Source: Mesostigma viride (Eukaryota > Streptophyta > Mesostigmatophyceae > Mesostigmatales > Mesostigmataceae). Taken from it: a stretch of DNA of 64,000 nt. Made by a program: the position numbers and the translations under genes. A model generated the notes under the pieces. It saw nothing but the letters and a program-made list of their open reading frames with translations, was not told where the DNA came from and did not search any database. This document shows, in pieces, positions 1-10,944 of the stretch. Within the stretch, counting starts at the first letter, position 1, and every line of letters starts with the position of its first letter. The DNA lies in contig RPFO01000276.1 of the NCBI GenBank assembly GCA_009746045.1, forward strand, positions 2,258,619 to 2,322,618. Reading direction: 5' to 3'.

Positions 1-202
1 TTGGTTGCCTCGCTCATAAGAAAGCCTTCAGGACGTGGCATCATGTGCGATGTCTCACCCCGCCGGGTACACATACATGTCGAAATGATTGTACCAAAAA
101 TGACTGCAAGCTTGCAGGTTTGGCAGGCGGAGGCCCACCCACCCAGTTCCAGACAGTGTTCGCAAAGCGTAGAATACACAGCCCACGCCAGCCAGGGCCT
201 GA

Positions 203-3200
203 TTAGATACGAAGCCGCTTGTACATCTTCTCCACACGGTCGCCATAGGCCTTCATCACCTCAGGCCGCTTGATCTTCATCGTGTTGGTCAGCATGTTGT
301 TGGCTTGGCTGAACGGCTCCTCGATGATCTCGAAGCCCACGATCTTCTCGTCCGGCTTGAATCGCGGCCTTGACTCGTTGCACCTGTGATTCCAACCACG
401 CAAGATTAGCAGACGAGGGGAGCCCCTAGCATTAGACTCAGTCTAACAGCAAATGCCGGCAATCACGAGAAAACTACAAGATAATGACTTCTGCACTGCA
501 TGTGCCTATTCCCACATGATACTACGCCACGCGTGAAAACTGGATCGCAACATACGAACATCCTGATGCATCAAATCGAACAGGAAAAACACCAAAACTG
601 CCCGAAAGAGAAGTATGGGTCTTGTCTGCAACGTGCATCCCACACAAACAGAAAACCCTACCTTGTCAGCTCTTCCTCCACCAGGGAGGTGAGGTCCACC
701 TTGGTTGCGTTGGTGGCCTCATACGCCTGCATGGAAGGCAGGGAACACAGGGGCCCGGGGCAATAGCAACATACATACAGCAAATGTCCATACACGAAAA
801 GTCAGACATAACGCAATGTCATCCAGAATATCGGACCAAGACAAGCACGGAAGTCTCAAAAGATGCAGTGCCCGTTGCAGCACGTAGTCCGAACCCTCCC
901 CCACAGTTGAGCAACAGAGAGGAAAAGCAAACTTCCATACATCCCTGCTCTTATTACGCCCTATCCCCATTACTCTGACCCTCTACCCGTGCCGTGTGCA
1001 CTCACCGCGACGGCATCCTTGTCGACAACGACGAGCGCGGCAAGGTGCTTGCGGTCCTGCCCAACGCACACCACCTGGAGCAGGAATGGGCTCGACTGGC
1101 ACGCGTTCTCGATCGGCTGCGGCTCCACGTTCTCGCCGTTGTTCAGCACGATCGTGTCCTTTGCGCGGCCCGTCAGCGTGAGGCAGCCCTCCATCTGGCT
1201 GCCGGGGGCCTTGGGCGCGATCCAGCCCAGGTCACCTGTGTCGAACCAGCCATCACCGTACTTGAAGGCCGCCGCGTTCGCCTCGTCGTTGCCAAAGTAG
1301 CCGAGATCCTGGCGCATCACGCCGGGGCCCCTGGCGAGGATGAGGCCCATTTGGCCTGTGCCGCATACGGCCAGGGATGGCAAAGCCAAACAAACGTTCA
1401 AGCGCAGGCACAAGCCACTGAAATCAGTAAAGACTTTTCCAGAGATTTCATGAGAGAACCAGGACATTGTATAGAACCTGGAACTTATTTTGGTACAATC
1501 TAACACAGCACCAAACAGAGCTTACCATTCGGGCCTCCAAAACAATTCGGCAGAAAGACTGCATGGAGGTGGCACACTTGGGAGCACAGCACAGCGCATC
1601 AAATAGACCGCGTAGCACCCACCGTCTGGCAGCTGCTGCCCGGTGGCTGCGTCGACGATCTTGATCTCTGTGTGGGTGAGCGGCCGGCCGATGGTGCCGC
1701 GCACGTTGTCGCGGGGGATGCGCGTGAAGCGGCGCGAAGTCAGCACGGGGGAGGTCTCGGTCAGGCCCCACCCATTCAGGACCTGTGAAGAAAGGGCCAC
1801 ACCCACAACGACACCCAGATTACCAGACAGAGCGGGCAGGTGAGCCAGCAGTGAGCAATGGTTTGGGGAAGAGGGCTTAGCAGGGAGGGACGTAGGAACT
1901 CCATCACACACAACCGGCTTGCCATGAATACACAGCCATCGCATCCAAGATCTAACCATTACAAAATCATTACGAAAGGTGATGCTTGTGATTACTTGCC
2001 ATTTCAATCATTTAGAATGCAAGGAGAGCAAGGAGCAAAAAACTAGACTACACCACAAGCTTAGCGAGCTCTTGTCTGCTTGCGCCAACCGTTGCCATTG
2101 CTAGCACACAGGAAAAGCAGCACGAATACTATCGGCTCACCTCAAGGCCGACCATCTCGTAGAAGTCGTCCAGGTGCTCCGAGAGGGATCCGCCGCCGCT
2201 GATGACGCACTGCTTGATGCCGATGAGGTCGCGCATCTTGGAGAAGAGCAGCTTCTCCGCCAGCATGTAGGGCAGCGCCATGCTGGCCATCACGATGCTG
2301 GCCTGCGCACCATGAGGGCACATGTCATCAAAGATGCGACAGGCGCAGCGGGGTAGGCACGCAAGGGGACCATGGCGTTAGAGACAAACCCCACACCAAG
2401 CCAAACAATCACGCAAGGTATATTCGACAGTTAGCGCAGCTGCTTCTTATAATTATGTCCTCTCTACTGCCTTACCTAGCCTTATGAGCAAAATAGCATC
2501 AATGCACAACACACAACATCTGCCACACGACACCATATCCGCAGCAATCAAACAATTCAATAATCCCTTTCAATGAATGCATCTATGTGTCTCCTCAGGG
2601 CTTGGTCATGAGGCAAACAAACATAATATGCAGCAGGAAGCAAGATGCTACAAAACTCTGACCACTGCAAGCACCCTGTCTCCATGCGATGCAAACAGCC
2701 GCCCAACAGAACTTCCTTCTGCGGCGAGACCCTCGATGGCCCGTGATGGCACTCAAACACCGAGCATCTCCTACATTACATTTCCACGCGCGTGTCACGG
2801 GATCTCACCAAGAACTTCTTCTGCGGCGAGATGCCCTTGATGGCCTCGTGAAGCTCCGTCCCGTTGACGATGCGGCGCGCGCGGATGTAGGCGGTGGAGG
2901 CGGCCAGCAGCATGGTGATGATGAACCGCACGATGACCCCCTTCTTCATGATCTCGGTCATCGCATTGTTGTACAGCAGGTCCAGCACCAGCGGCACCGT
3001 GGTGAAGTACTCGGGCTTGTGCACCGCGAGGTCCTTCTTGAGCATCTTCACGTTGGAGAAGATGTGCTGGATGCCGCGCGACAGCCTGGGGGGGTGGGGC
3101 CAAAGGAAGGTGAGAGTCCAGCAAACGGGAACCGTTCATGGAACTAGGCCGCAATCAGATTGGTATCGGCAGACATCGGTGTCCAACAATACGGCTTCTA

Positions 3201-5604
3201 AAATGCAGAGTAAACGGCTACCTCGGTTAATCAAGCAAGAAAATAGCCATGCCGTGGGGAACACCCACCGGAAGTAGATGGCGGACCGCTCGTACACGTG
3301 CCACGGCGGTAGCAGCACTAGGGACTTGCCGCTGGCCTCCACATCAATGACCTCATGCAAGTAGTTGACCTGGCCCGTGGTGTCGCCACAACCAAGCACA
3401 GACAGGCGAGAGACGGCCAAGGTCAGGAAATTACAGAGCTGTCAATGGAGAGGAGGTTGCCAGCACGATGGTAGAAGGATAACACCTAGGACGGAAGTGA
3501 GTGAGAATAATGAGCCACGAGAAAGGGCTGACCCGGCTGCGAGTTCTGAACAACAATTTACACATGGCAGCCTCCGCAAAGCAGGACATGGCAAGCAGGA
3601 CACGCAAGGCCATGACCACGAGCCGCAAACAATCAACCCCTGCTTTCGGCCTGCGCGTGGTCACCTGGTACATCAGGTTTGCGTGCGTGAGCGTGGTCCC
3701 CTCCTTGGGTGACGTGCCGGTCGTGCCGCTCGTGTACACCAGCGTGGCGATGTCCTGTGGGTCCGACTTGTGGAAGAACTTCGAGCGCGGGTCAGGGCCC
3801 AGGTCCGCGTCCTTCCCCACCTTGATCAAGCCCTCGTAGTCCAGCACGGGGCAGGGCGACTTCTTCTTGTTCATCTCCACAGCCTCCTCGGGCAGGCTGC
3901 CCCACAGGATGCCTGCGTACAGGATCTTGCCAGGTGTCTTGTCGTTCAGGGCCTTGACGGCTGGCAGCAGGCGGCTCAGCGTGGGCCAGTCCTCACACAC
4001 CACCGCGCGCGCCTTGGACTCATCCAGGATGAACGACAGCTCCTCTGGACAAGGTTGGCGGGGGCGAGCGGGCAAGTTGATTGAGGGTTCCAAGGGGCAG
4101 GTTGATAGGTAGGGTCAGTGTGGGTTTTTAAGTGGGGGTAGGGTCAACCAAACAGCACAGTCCAATGGTATAAGGAAAATGCACAGCCGCAAAGGGAAAG
4201 ATAACGTCAAGGTCCAGCAAAAGCCATGGCGATAAAGGCACACCCTGCCACTGCGGTTAAAAGGTAATGCAAGAGGCATGCGGTAGTACTGACAGGGACA
4301 TCAAGGCAACAGCTAGGGAGTACAGTCATCATATGCAGTGATGTGGATCAAGTCACTCTTCCACAGTACTTTAGCGCAAGTTTGGCAGCTGTCCTGCAGA
4401 ATTCCATGTCGCTAGAATCCCCACTGCTCTTCGGCTATTGAGAGAGACCGGGCCAGCTATTCAACGCCAAATGGCAGATGATCATTCGACGAAATGAGGA
4501 ATGCTCCACAAGTATTTCCTGCACAAGAAAGTTTCTAATTTTCTTAAGATCACAAAGGGTTGTGGTACAGAGAGGCAAGTGGTTTGTGATACAGAGAGTG
4601 GTTTGTGATACAGAGAGGCAATGCACGTCACGCCATTCTGGACAACCAAGGAGGATACTTTATTAAATAATGTGAATCTGAAACAAAAAAACTCCAAATA
4701 TATACAGGGACGAGCATTACATGTAACATGCTCCAACAACGTAGACATAGCCACACCAATGCCAACAAAAGCCAGTCTTTTTACACAAAAAAGCTGCAGT
4801 ACCACCAGTCAACCTGCAGCCAATCCTAAACAATGGGCAGCAAATATGCATGCGAGGGGTGTACCTGTCGAGGTGTTATGCGAGCCACGGACAGCACCGA
4901 CGGCGCCAACAGTCATAATTGCTTGGTCGACCACGATCCAGCGATGACTGGCCTCTCCAAACAGTGCAATCCTCATCTGCGGCCTGGTGTACAATCGCAA
5001 GTAAAGCACAGTAGAGCACGCATGGTATGAAATGCTGTGAGCCAAGGGAAAGACCAATTGTAACGATGCGAAGGAGGAGCGACGACTTGAACGCTACGAC
5101 AGTGTGGCAGACGCGCACTTACCGAGTGCCGAGGGTGTAAAGACCCGCCGCCACATCGTTGATGACCTTTGCCATTTCGGCGTACGTAAGTGAAACCTTC
5201 GGCTGGTGATGGTTGTCCACAACGGCAAGCAGGTTAGCATATTTCGTCGAAATGACCGGCCACATTTCGGGAAGAGTATCGAATCCTCTTCTTGAGGCAG
5301 GGCGGGGCGCGGGAGTATCAGGAACCTCCACTGCCGCGATTTTGTCTGGAGTCGACACATTGCAGATGAGGCGTCGCCTTGAATTGCAGGAATTCGGCGC
5401 AGAAGGTCGGATAATCTTCGGCGTAAAATGCGTACTGCGGAGTGGCGCATCGCAGCTCCTTAAAGAGCTCACCACCGGGCCACACACTTTCCCTTTCTTG
5501 TTCAATTCATTGCACCGAAGACGATTCCGGCTCGCGAGACTGGCCGGGACGCCAACCTGCAGGAATGACGTCTGGAGCTGAGTTAATACGCCTGGCTGGG
5601 CCAT
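203..5604 (-). CDS. AMP-forming long-chain acyl-CoA / acyl-ACP synthetase, plastid AAE15/16-like, 10 exons
   Basis: Exons (minus strand, 5' to 3'): 5604-5123, 4983-4865, 4044-3665, 3369-3269, 3085-2809, 2302-2141, 1782-1623, 1355-1006, 726-662, 383-203. They join without frameshift to 2277 nt (758 aa plus TAA); all introns are GT-AG. Family role: activates fatty acids with ATP through an acyl-adenylate, then transfers to CoA or ACP. Visible: a Ser/Arg-rich N-terminus (about 1-90) resembling a plastid transit peptide; LFGEASHRWIVVDQ with GAVGAVRGS (about 170-195); P-loop TSGTTGTSPKEGTTLTH (about 305-321); HVYERSA; SGGGSL; NGWGLTETSP (510-519, spanning the exon 6/7 boundary); GWFDTGDLGWI (about 596-606); LTGRAKDTIVLNNGENVEP; and TNTMKIKR near the C-terminus with the probable catalytic Lys (about 735). 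Length and motif order fit plant/cyanobacterial acyl-ACP synthetases better than bacterial FadD. The start is the only ATG ahead of the transit-like segment. The P-loop is atypical (see findings). Substrate preference cannot be read from sequence. Confidence 0.93.
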
Positions 5605-6140
5605 AATGGCGGGAGCGATATATATAGCTCTCCCGATTCAAAAAATTAGTCTCTTCAATAAGCAAGGCCGCTCCAGATGGATGCTCTAATATAAGCTTCG
5701 GCAAACCGTGAGCCCACTCGATGTCAACTTTCTCGTGTGGTTTCGTTTCAACGACGCTTGATACACGAACAGAAAAGTTCAGCTGCACAGCTGGGCAAGG
5801 GCTCCTTTTCCCTCGCTTGCCAGCCAGCGAAGACGTCATGCCTGCGATGCTATGACGTATGGAATGCAGATTCTTTTGTCTTTCGCCTTCTGGCGTGACT
5901 CCAGTGACGCGCGTAGTTGCCCGCAAGTTCCGAGCGACGCGCGCCATTTCTGCGCGGTTTGTGACTGTACGGCAGCAGACGGCAGGGCACGGAATCTGTC
6001 CCATCTTACAGCCCCATGTCCAATCTGAATCCCGCGGCAGAAGGAACTGCCGTTAGTCCGAACAGGCCCAAAAACCTGTAAGGGTCCCGCTCAACATTAC
6101 CGCTCATGCGCGCCAAATGAATCCCCTTTCCCAGTCTCGC
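5605..6140 (-). promoter_or_regulatory. Upstream region of the acyl-activating enzyme gene
   Basis: No convincing ORF. An alternating AT run (ATATATATA) lies at 5618-5626, only about 14-22 bases before the ATG, which is close for a TATA box serving this start, so it may be 5' UTR sequence. The rest is unremarkable mid-GC sequence. The promoter role is inferred only from position. Confidence 0.3.
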
Positions 6141-6186
6141 TACTGTACAGTACAGTACAGTACAGTACAGTACAGTACAGTACAGT
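6141..6186. repeat. (AGTAC)n pentanucleotide microsatellite
   Basis: About nine uninterrupted copies of the 5-bp unit TACAG/AGTAC. The repeat runs directly into the (GTT)n tail of the adjacent CAA-tailed insertion. Confidence 0.97.
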
Positions 6187-6234
6187 TGTTGTTGTTGTTG
6201 TTGCTGTGTCCCACGCCTACACCCCTCGCATTGG
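6185..6234 (-). mobile_element. Short CAA-tailed retro-insertion, copy 1
   Basis: On the minus strand: ACCAATGCGAGGGGTGTA, then GGCGTGGGACACA, then (CAA)n. The same upstream block and the GGCGTGGGACACA head recur at 16358-16450 on the plus strand, where about 24 extra bases separate them. This copy therefore looks internally deleted. No clear target-site duplication was found because the tail abuts the AGTAC microsatellite. Confidence 0.6.
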
Positions 6235-6338
6235 TAAGTATATTAAATAATTATCAGGCTGGGCGCCGGCCAGCTGCAAGCGATAAATAAAACAAAAGAA
6301 TTTAGCACCCTACGTAGTAATCTTAAAAAACTCGTAAT
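6235..6338. other. AT-rich spacer before the foldback element
   Basis: No gene is visible. It contains a 15-bp string AAAACAAAAGAATTT (6289-6303) that recurs at 15978-15992. It ends in AAAAACTC-GTAAT, which forms a short palindrome with the first bases of the foldback element. Confidence 0.5.
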
Positions 6339-6376
6339 GAGTTTTTGTAAACATCAGACACTGATTTCTTCAGACG

Positions 6377-6515
6377 ATGCACAAGGCTGGGCGCGGCGCA
6401 GCGTGCGCAAGGCTGGCGTGCGCAAGGCTGGGGAGTGCGCGAGGCTGGGAGTGCGCAAGGCTGGGAGTGCATCGTGGCTGGGCGCGGCGCGGCAGCGTGC
6501 GCAAGGCTGGCGCGT
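6377..6515 (+). repeat. GCGCAAGGCTGG-type subterminal repeats of the foldback arm
   Basis: Roughly seven irregularly spaced copies of a core reading GTGCGCAAGGCTGG, with GGCTGGGCGCGGCG variants. The mirror copy is at about 14511-14649. Clustered subterminal motifs of this kind are typical of transposase-binding regions, but that role is inferred. Confidence 0.7.
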
Positions 6516-7794
6516 AAAACTGCAAACGACGTAAATCGTATCGGCTGCCTTTGGACTTAGCCGAATTTCGTCGTCGATGCGAGTGGTGATGGCCGTTTAG
6601 ATCTTAGTTTTTAACCCGACGGGTTTCCTTATGATGCGTTCAAAATGGCAGCTGATGGCATGATTACTTAACATGTGGCGCGCGCAAAGAGCCTGTAGTC
6701 GTGCAGTTTACCCTCAATAATCAATCAATCTGAGTCTCGAGTCCACGTTGGAGTCCACTGACCCCCCGACTAGAATTTCCGACCCCCAATGTTGCACGCA
6801 AGCTATGCCTGCCATGCTTTTTCTATTTCCTAACACCCACAGTTGGGGGATCATAGTCATTGACAATTTCTCCCCGTTGCTTTTTATGCTGCATATCCAA
6901 CTATATCTGAGTAAGAGGGGTCGAGCGGATGACGCCGACATGGTTTGCATATACCTTCATAGTGGCTTCAAATCGTCATATTCTTGAAGCGCGGTCAGTT
7001 CAGCCCACAGAACCTTACGTACGTCTTACCAAGGTACATGCACGGTGGGGACGCGGTCGGCCGGTCGGGGTTTGCCTGCTTTCTTTACCCAACCAGGGAC
7101 ATGTTCGTGATTTTCTTGCAGCGCTGGAAGATCAGTCCCGGGAAGAACCGCCTGCGACCCCTGGACCGTTCCGTTCCAACGATACCTGTGACTCTTCAGC
7201 ATCAACGGTACGAATAGCACGAACCCGCCCACGTGCTTGGCCGCCATACCCGTTCCTAGTCATGCCATGCTCCTTCCTAGTCATGCCATGGTCGTTCCGA
7301 GTCATGCCATGGTCGTTCCTAGTCATGTCACTCCCGTTCCTAGTCATGCCATTAATTAATTAATTAATTAAAATGATAGCTCCGTTGGGAGCATATGTAA
7401 CACATAGCCCTGAGAAAAGGGCATCTATGGGTTTGTAATACAATCAGGGCTACAACCTGCAGGTGGAGGATGTACAACTGTCACCTGCTCTGGGTGCACA
7501 AGGTGCACCTGCACCGCCATGATGGTTCATGCCTCCTTAACAAGCACAGGCACCCAGGGGGGGGCTTGAGGAGAGGGCCTAGAAGGCCTGCATGACATAT
7601 GGGGTGGAGGGTATGTGGCTAGGCTATAGCTGGTGTACACATGGCATCTCAGCAGAGAGTAACTCCCTGCATAGGCATCGCATGGCTAAATTCTTAATGC
7701 ATCATCCATGGGAGGTCCCATTGTAGGCTGGGCGCGGCTAAATACTGAAAGCATCATCCATGGGGGCCATTATGGGCGCACATGCGCGTGGGCC

Positions 7795-8615
7795 ACGTCA
7801 TGCCATACCCGTTCCTAGTCATGCCATGGCCGTTCCTAGTCATGCCATGGTCGTTCCGAGTCATGCCATACCCGTTCCTAGTCATGCCATGCCCGTTCCT
7901 AGTCATGCCATACTCGTTACTAGTCATGCCATGCCCGTTCCTAGTCATGCCATACCCGTTCCTAGTCATGCCATACCCGTTCCTAGTCATGCCATACCCG
8001 TTCCTAGTCATGCCATGCCCGTTCCTAGTCATGCCATGGCCGTTCCTAGTCATGCCATGCCCGTTCCTAGTCATGCCACACCCGTTCCTAGTCATGCCAT
8101 GCCCGTTCCTAGTCATGCCATACCCGTTCCTAGTCATGCCATACCCGTTCCTAGTCATGCCATACCCGTTCCTAGTCATGCTGTACACGCTCCTAGTCAT
8201 GCCACACCCGTTCCTAGTCATGCCATACCCGTTCCTAGTCATGCCATGGTCGTTCCGAGTCATGCCATACCCGTTCCGAGTCATGACATACTCATTCCTA
8301 GTCATGCCATACCCGTTCCTAGTCATGCTGTACCCGTTCCTAGTCATGCCATGGTCGTTCCGAGTCATGCCATACCCGTTCCGAGTCATGACATACTCAT
8401 TCCTAGTCATGCCATACCCGTTCCTAGTCATGTTGTACACGTTCCTAGTCATGCCACACCCGTTCCTAGTCATGCCATGCCCGTTCCTAGTCATGCCATG
8501 CTCTTTCCTAGTCATGCCATACCTGTTCCTACTTCCTAGTCATGCCATACCCGTTCCTAGTCATGCTGTACACGTTCCTAGTCATGCCATGCCCGTTCCT
8601 ACTCATGTCATGGTT
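7795..8615. repeat. 21-bp minisatellite, left arm
   Basis: About 38 tandem copies of CCTAGTCATGCCATACCCGTT with point variants (GGTCGTT, GTACACG, TACTCATT). Because 21 is divisible by 3, frames stay open on both strands (heptapeptide MTRNGYG on the minus strand). These are not treated as genes. Confidence 0.97.
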
Positions 8616-8979
8616 TTTACCTGTATGTCCTCTGCCCTTGGTGCCAGCGTTCTGTGAGCACCTCAATGTATGGTCTGTCGTGAGAACAATAATGGCAGTC
8701 TAGCCAACGTCGATACGTTCGAGTTGGGCTCATAGTTAGTTGGTTGTTGTCGACCCACACAATAGCTGTTGCTTGTGTTAATTGGGAAATGTGTTTTATT
8801 GCAGCTGAACATGTATCAAGCTTCATTGCAATCTAGCTGTCGCGAACGATTCCTCTAAATCATCTTTAGTGGTGATAGGTACCATTCGAGTGCCAACGGT
8901 GGAGACGTACAGGTTCTCACATAGAGGTGGGTTAACTCGTAACAGTGCTATCAATTGCGTGCGATAAGAACGTGACTGC

Positions 8980-9640
8980 ACCACGTGAACAAGAGACAAT
9001 TATCAATATTATAATTAACAAACATCACGTGAGCATTATTAAGTTTACATCATTTGCAGGTTGTTGCTTAGCACGCTTATAGACCATGTACCCCCTCTCA
9101 CGGACATTTAATTAATTAATTAATACCACGTGACTGCGTGAGCAGTATCCTCATGAAGGGAATGGATGACATGCGAAAGAAACTATCTAAGCACGGGTAG
9201 CAGGATTGTGGGCCCCGCGGCCGGTGGCACTGTGCCGACCGTAGCGGGTTACCCGAGGTGCCCCTACCGGACATTAATTAATTAATTAATAGACACGTGA
9301 CTGCGTCACGTGAGCATAAGTCCTCAGTGGGAGGGGAACATGGGATGGAATGGATGGTATAAGCTATCTAGGTCCTAGTTACAGGGGTGTGGGCACCGCG
9401 GCCCGAATCGCTATGAATGCCATACTTGGTCACACGCGGAGCCCCCACAGACTTGGGGGTGGTCTCCTTCATCACTACTTGCCATCTATCCTTGCGCACC
9501 ATCTGCCTTAATATTACAGACTACCGGACATGTGTTACGTGATCTCCCAACGGAGTAACGCTTCAATTCAATGCAACTAATACGTTAGACAGTATAATAT
9601 TATCGTGACATGCATCACGTGAGCATAATGAATGCAATAT
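8980..9640. repeat. CACGTG / TTAATTAAT module cluster
   Basis: Several related modules combine a CACGTG-containing palindrome (best at 9294-9312, CACGTGAC-TGC-GTCACGTG), a TTAATTAATTAAT tract and a CCGGACAT box. They recur at about 9110-9150, 9270-9320 and 9530-9630, and in mirror image in the right arm. A diverged copy lies outside the element at 63676-63730. Function unknown; CACGTG is also the plant G-box core. Confidence 0.65.
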
Positions 9641-10080
9641 CAAAGCGACTACCGGCGCAGGCCAGAAATCTGGAGAATATGTCAATATCAACAAGTACTA
9701 GGAGCATAGAGTGTACGCATTATGACTGTCCTGGTTAGCCTTGTACTCAGACCCTACGTGGATCATGCCACGACAAATGAGGGTCGTACACACAACTCTT
9801 GGTTTAGCTCCGAGACCATGCAGTCATTGGCAAACTTTGGAATTACCTCTTTCTCGATACTGTGCCAAAATTCCAAAACAAAAGAGGTGGTATGGACACC
9901 TGTAAAGAGCCGGTATGGACACCCACAGCTCTGCACACATCTTGATTATCCAAGCAATTAGTGTACAAGTGTTTCGCCTCCGTGGCTTACCATTATGCAT
10001 CATCAGCACAACAAGTTTTAACAGTGATTGCAAACCACGGTTTTTTATGTGTCATGCAAGGTCTACCAAAAGGCGGTGTC

Positions 10081-10944
10081 ACCATTGCATTTTTAGGCCC
10101 AAATGCATGTGTCACCCGAAATGCATCTAAACCTTAAACCTTCCTCAACCTTTTCATGAAACAATCAAAGGTTCATTACAATATCTGATTTTCTCGCCAA
10201 CTAGTTTTGCCTGTTGGCTTAGCCCCCCCAACATGGCCCGGGTAGCACGTGTTCGCCGCCCTCATCAGGGGGAATAGTATCACATTTGGTCAATAGGCCA
10301 TACCAAGTCATGCTTGTTGCCCCAACCAACTAGAGCATATTCTCAATGCCCATTCCCGCCATCCAAGCTATGCCTCCTGTTTACCGCCGCAACACCGGTT
10401 GCCAGCAGCCCATTACTCACTTCACCCGCCGCTTGCTACACAAGGCCTTGCCGCCTTGCCCAACATGCTGCCTGCTTCGCCTCGTTCGGCCGAATTTCGC
10501 AAGTAACCTTGCAGTTCCAAGTACCTCAGGTTTGCTTGACATTCCCCCTCCCTCACCCCCTCCCACCCCCCCTCCCTCCCTTTTAGAAGCTACATACACC
10601 GCTACGTTCAAGAAGTATAAGTATTTATCTATATATTATACAAAGTTGACAAGATATTTATCACACACTTAGTTTCAGTTGGCTAACTCGCTTTCTATGT
10701 CGTGTGCCCAAGGGGCTTTTTGTTGTGCATCGATGAATTACGCCAGACATAGGTGTAACTTTTCTGTACATGTTCTTGTTGTCGCTCTGTTGACTTGTTG
10801 TCGCTTCACAGGCAATGCACTATTGTGTGGAAGGACGCGCATCCCCTGGAGAAGATGCGACTGTACCATTTTGCCCAGCTTCAGTGGCAAATGAAGGTGA
10901 AGAATATGCGTTGTGGCCTTCTCCTCAGCTGGACGATGGAGAAC
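10081..10944. other. Single-copy centre (loop) of the foldback element
   Basis: The 864-bp spacer between the arms contains a pyrimidine-rich run (about 10543-10583) and a 108-codon open frame (10346-10672) of low-complexity Pro-rich composition that I do not recognise. Nothing here looks like a transposase. Confidence 0.7.

Larger units (their letters stand above)
6339..10080 (+). repeat. Left arm of the foldback element
   Basis: From the terminus, in order: GCGCAAGGCTGG-type repeats (about 6377-6515); a mixed region with no recognised gene; a first small 21-bp array (about 7247-7350); a TTAATTAA tract (7351-7371); a duplicated block ending in GCATCATCCATGGG (7690-7765); the main 21-bp array (7795-8615); a stretch rich in CACGTG and TTAATTAAT modules (8980-9640); then a segment with a 79-aa open frame (9722-9961) that resembles nothing I recognise. 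Confidence 0.93.

Noticed and set aside
7754-8657. MTRNGYG / VMPYPFL heptad-repeat proteins in the foldback arms
   Set aside because: A 21-bp minisatellite without stops in several frames on both strands. No domain, and an identical mirror copy in the other arm.
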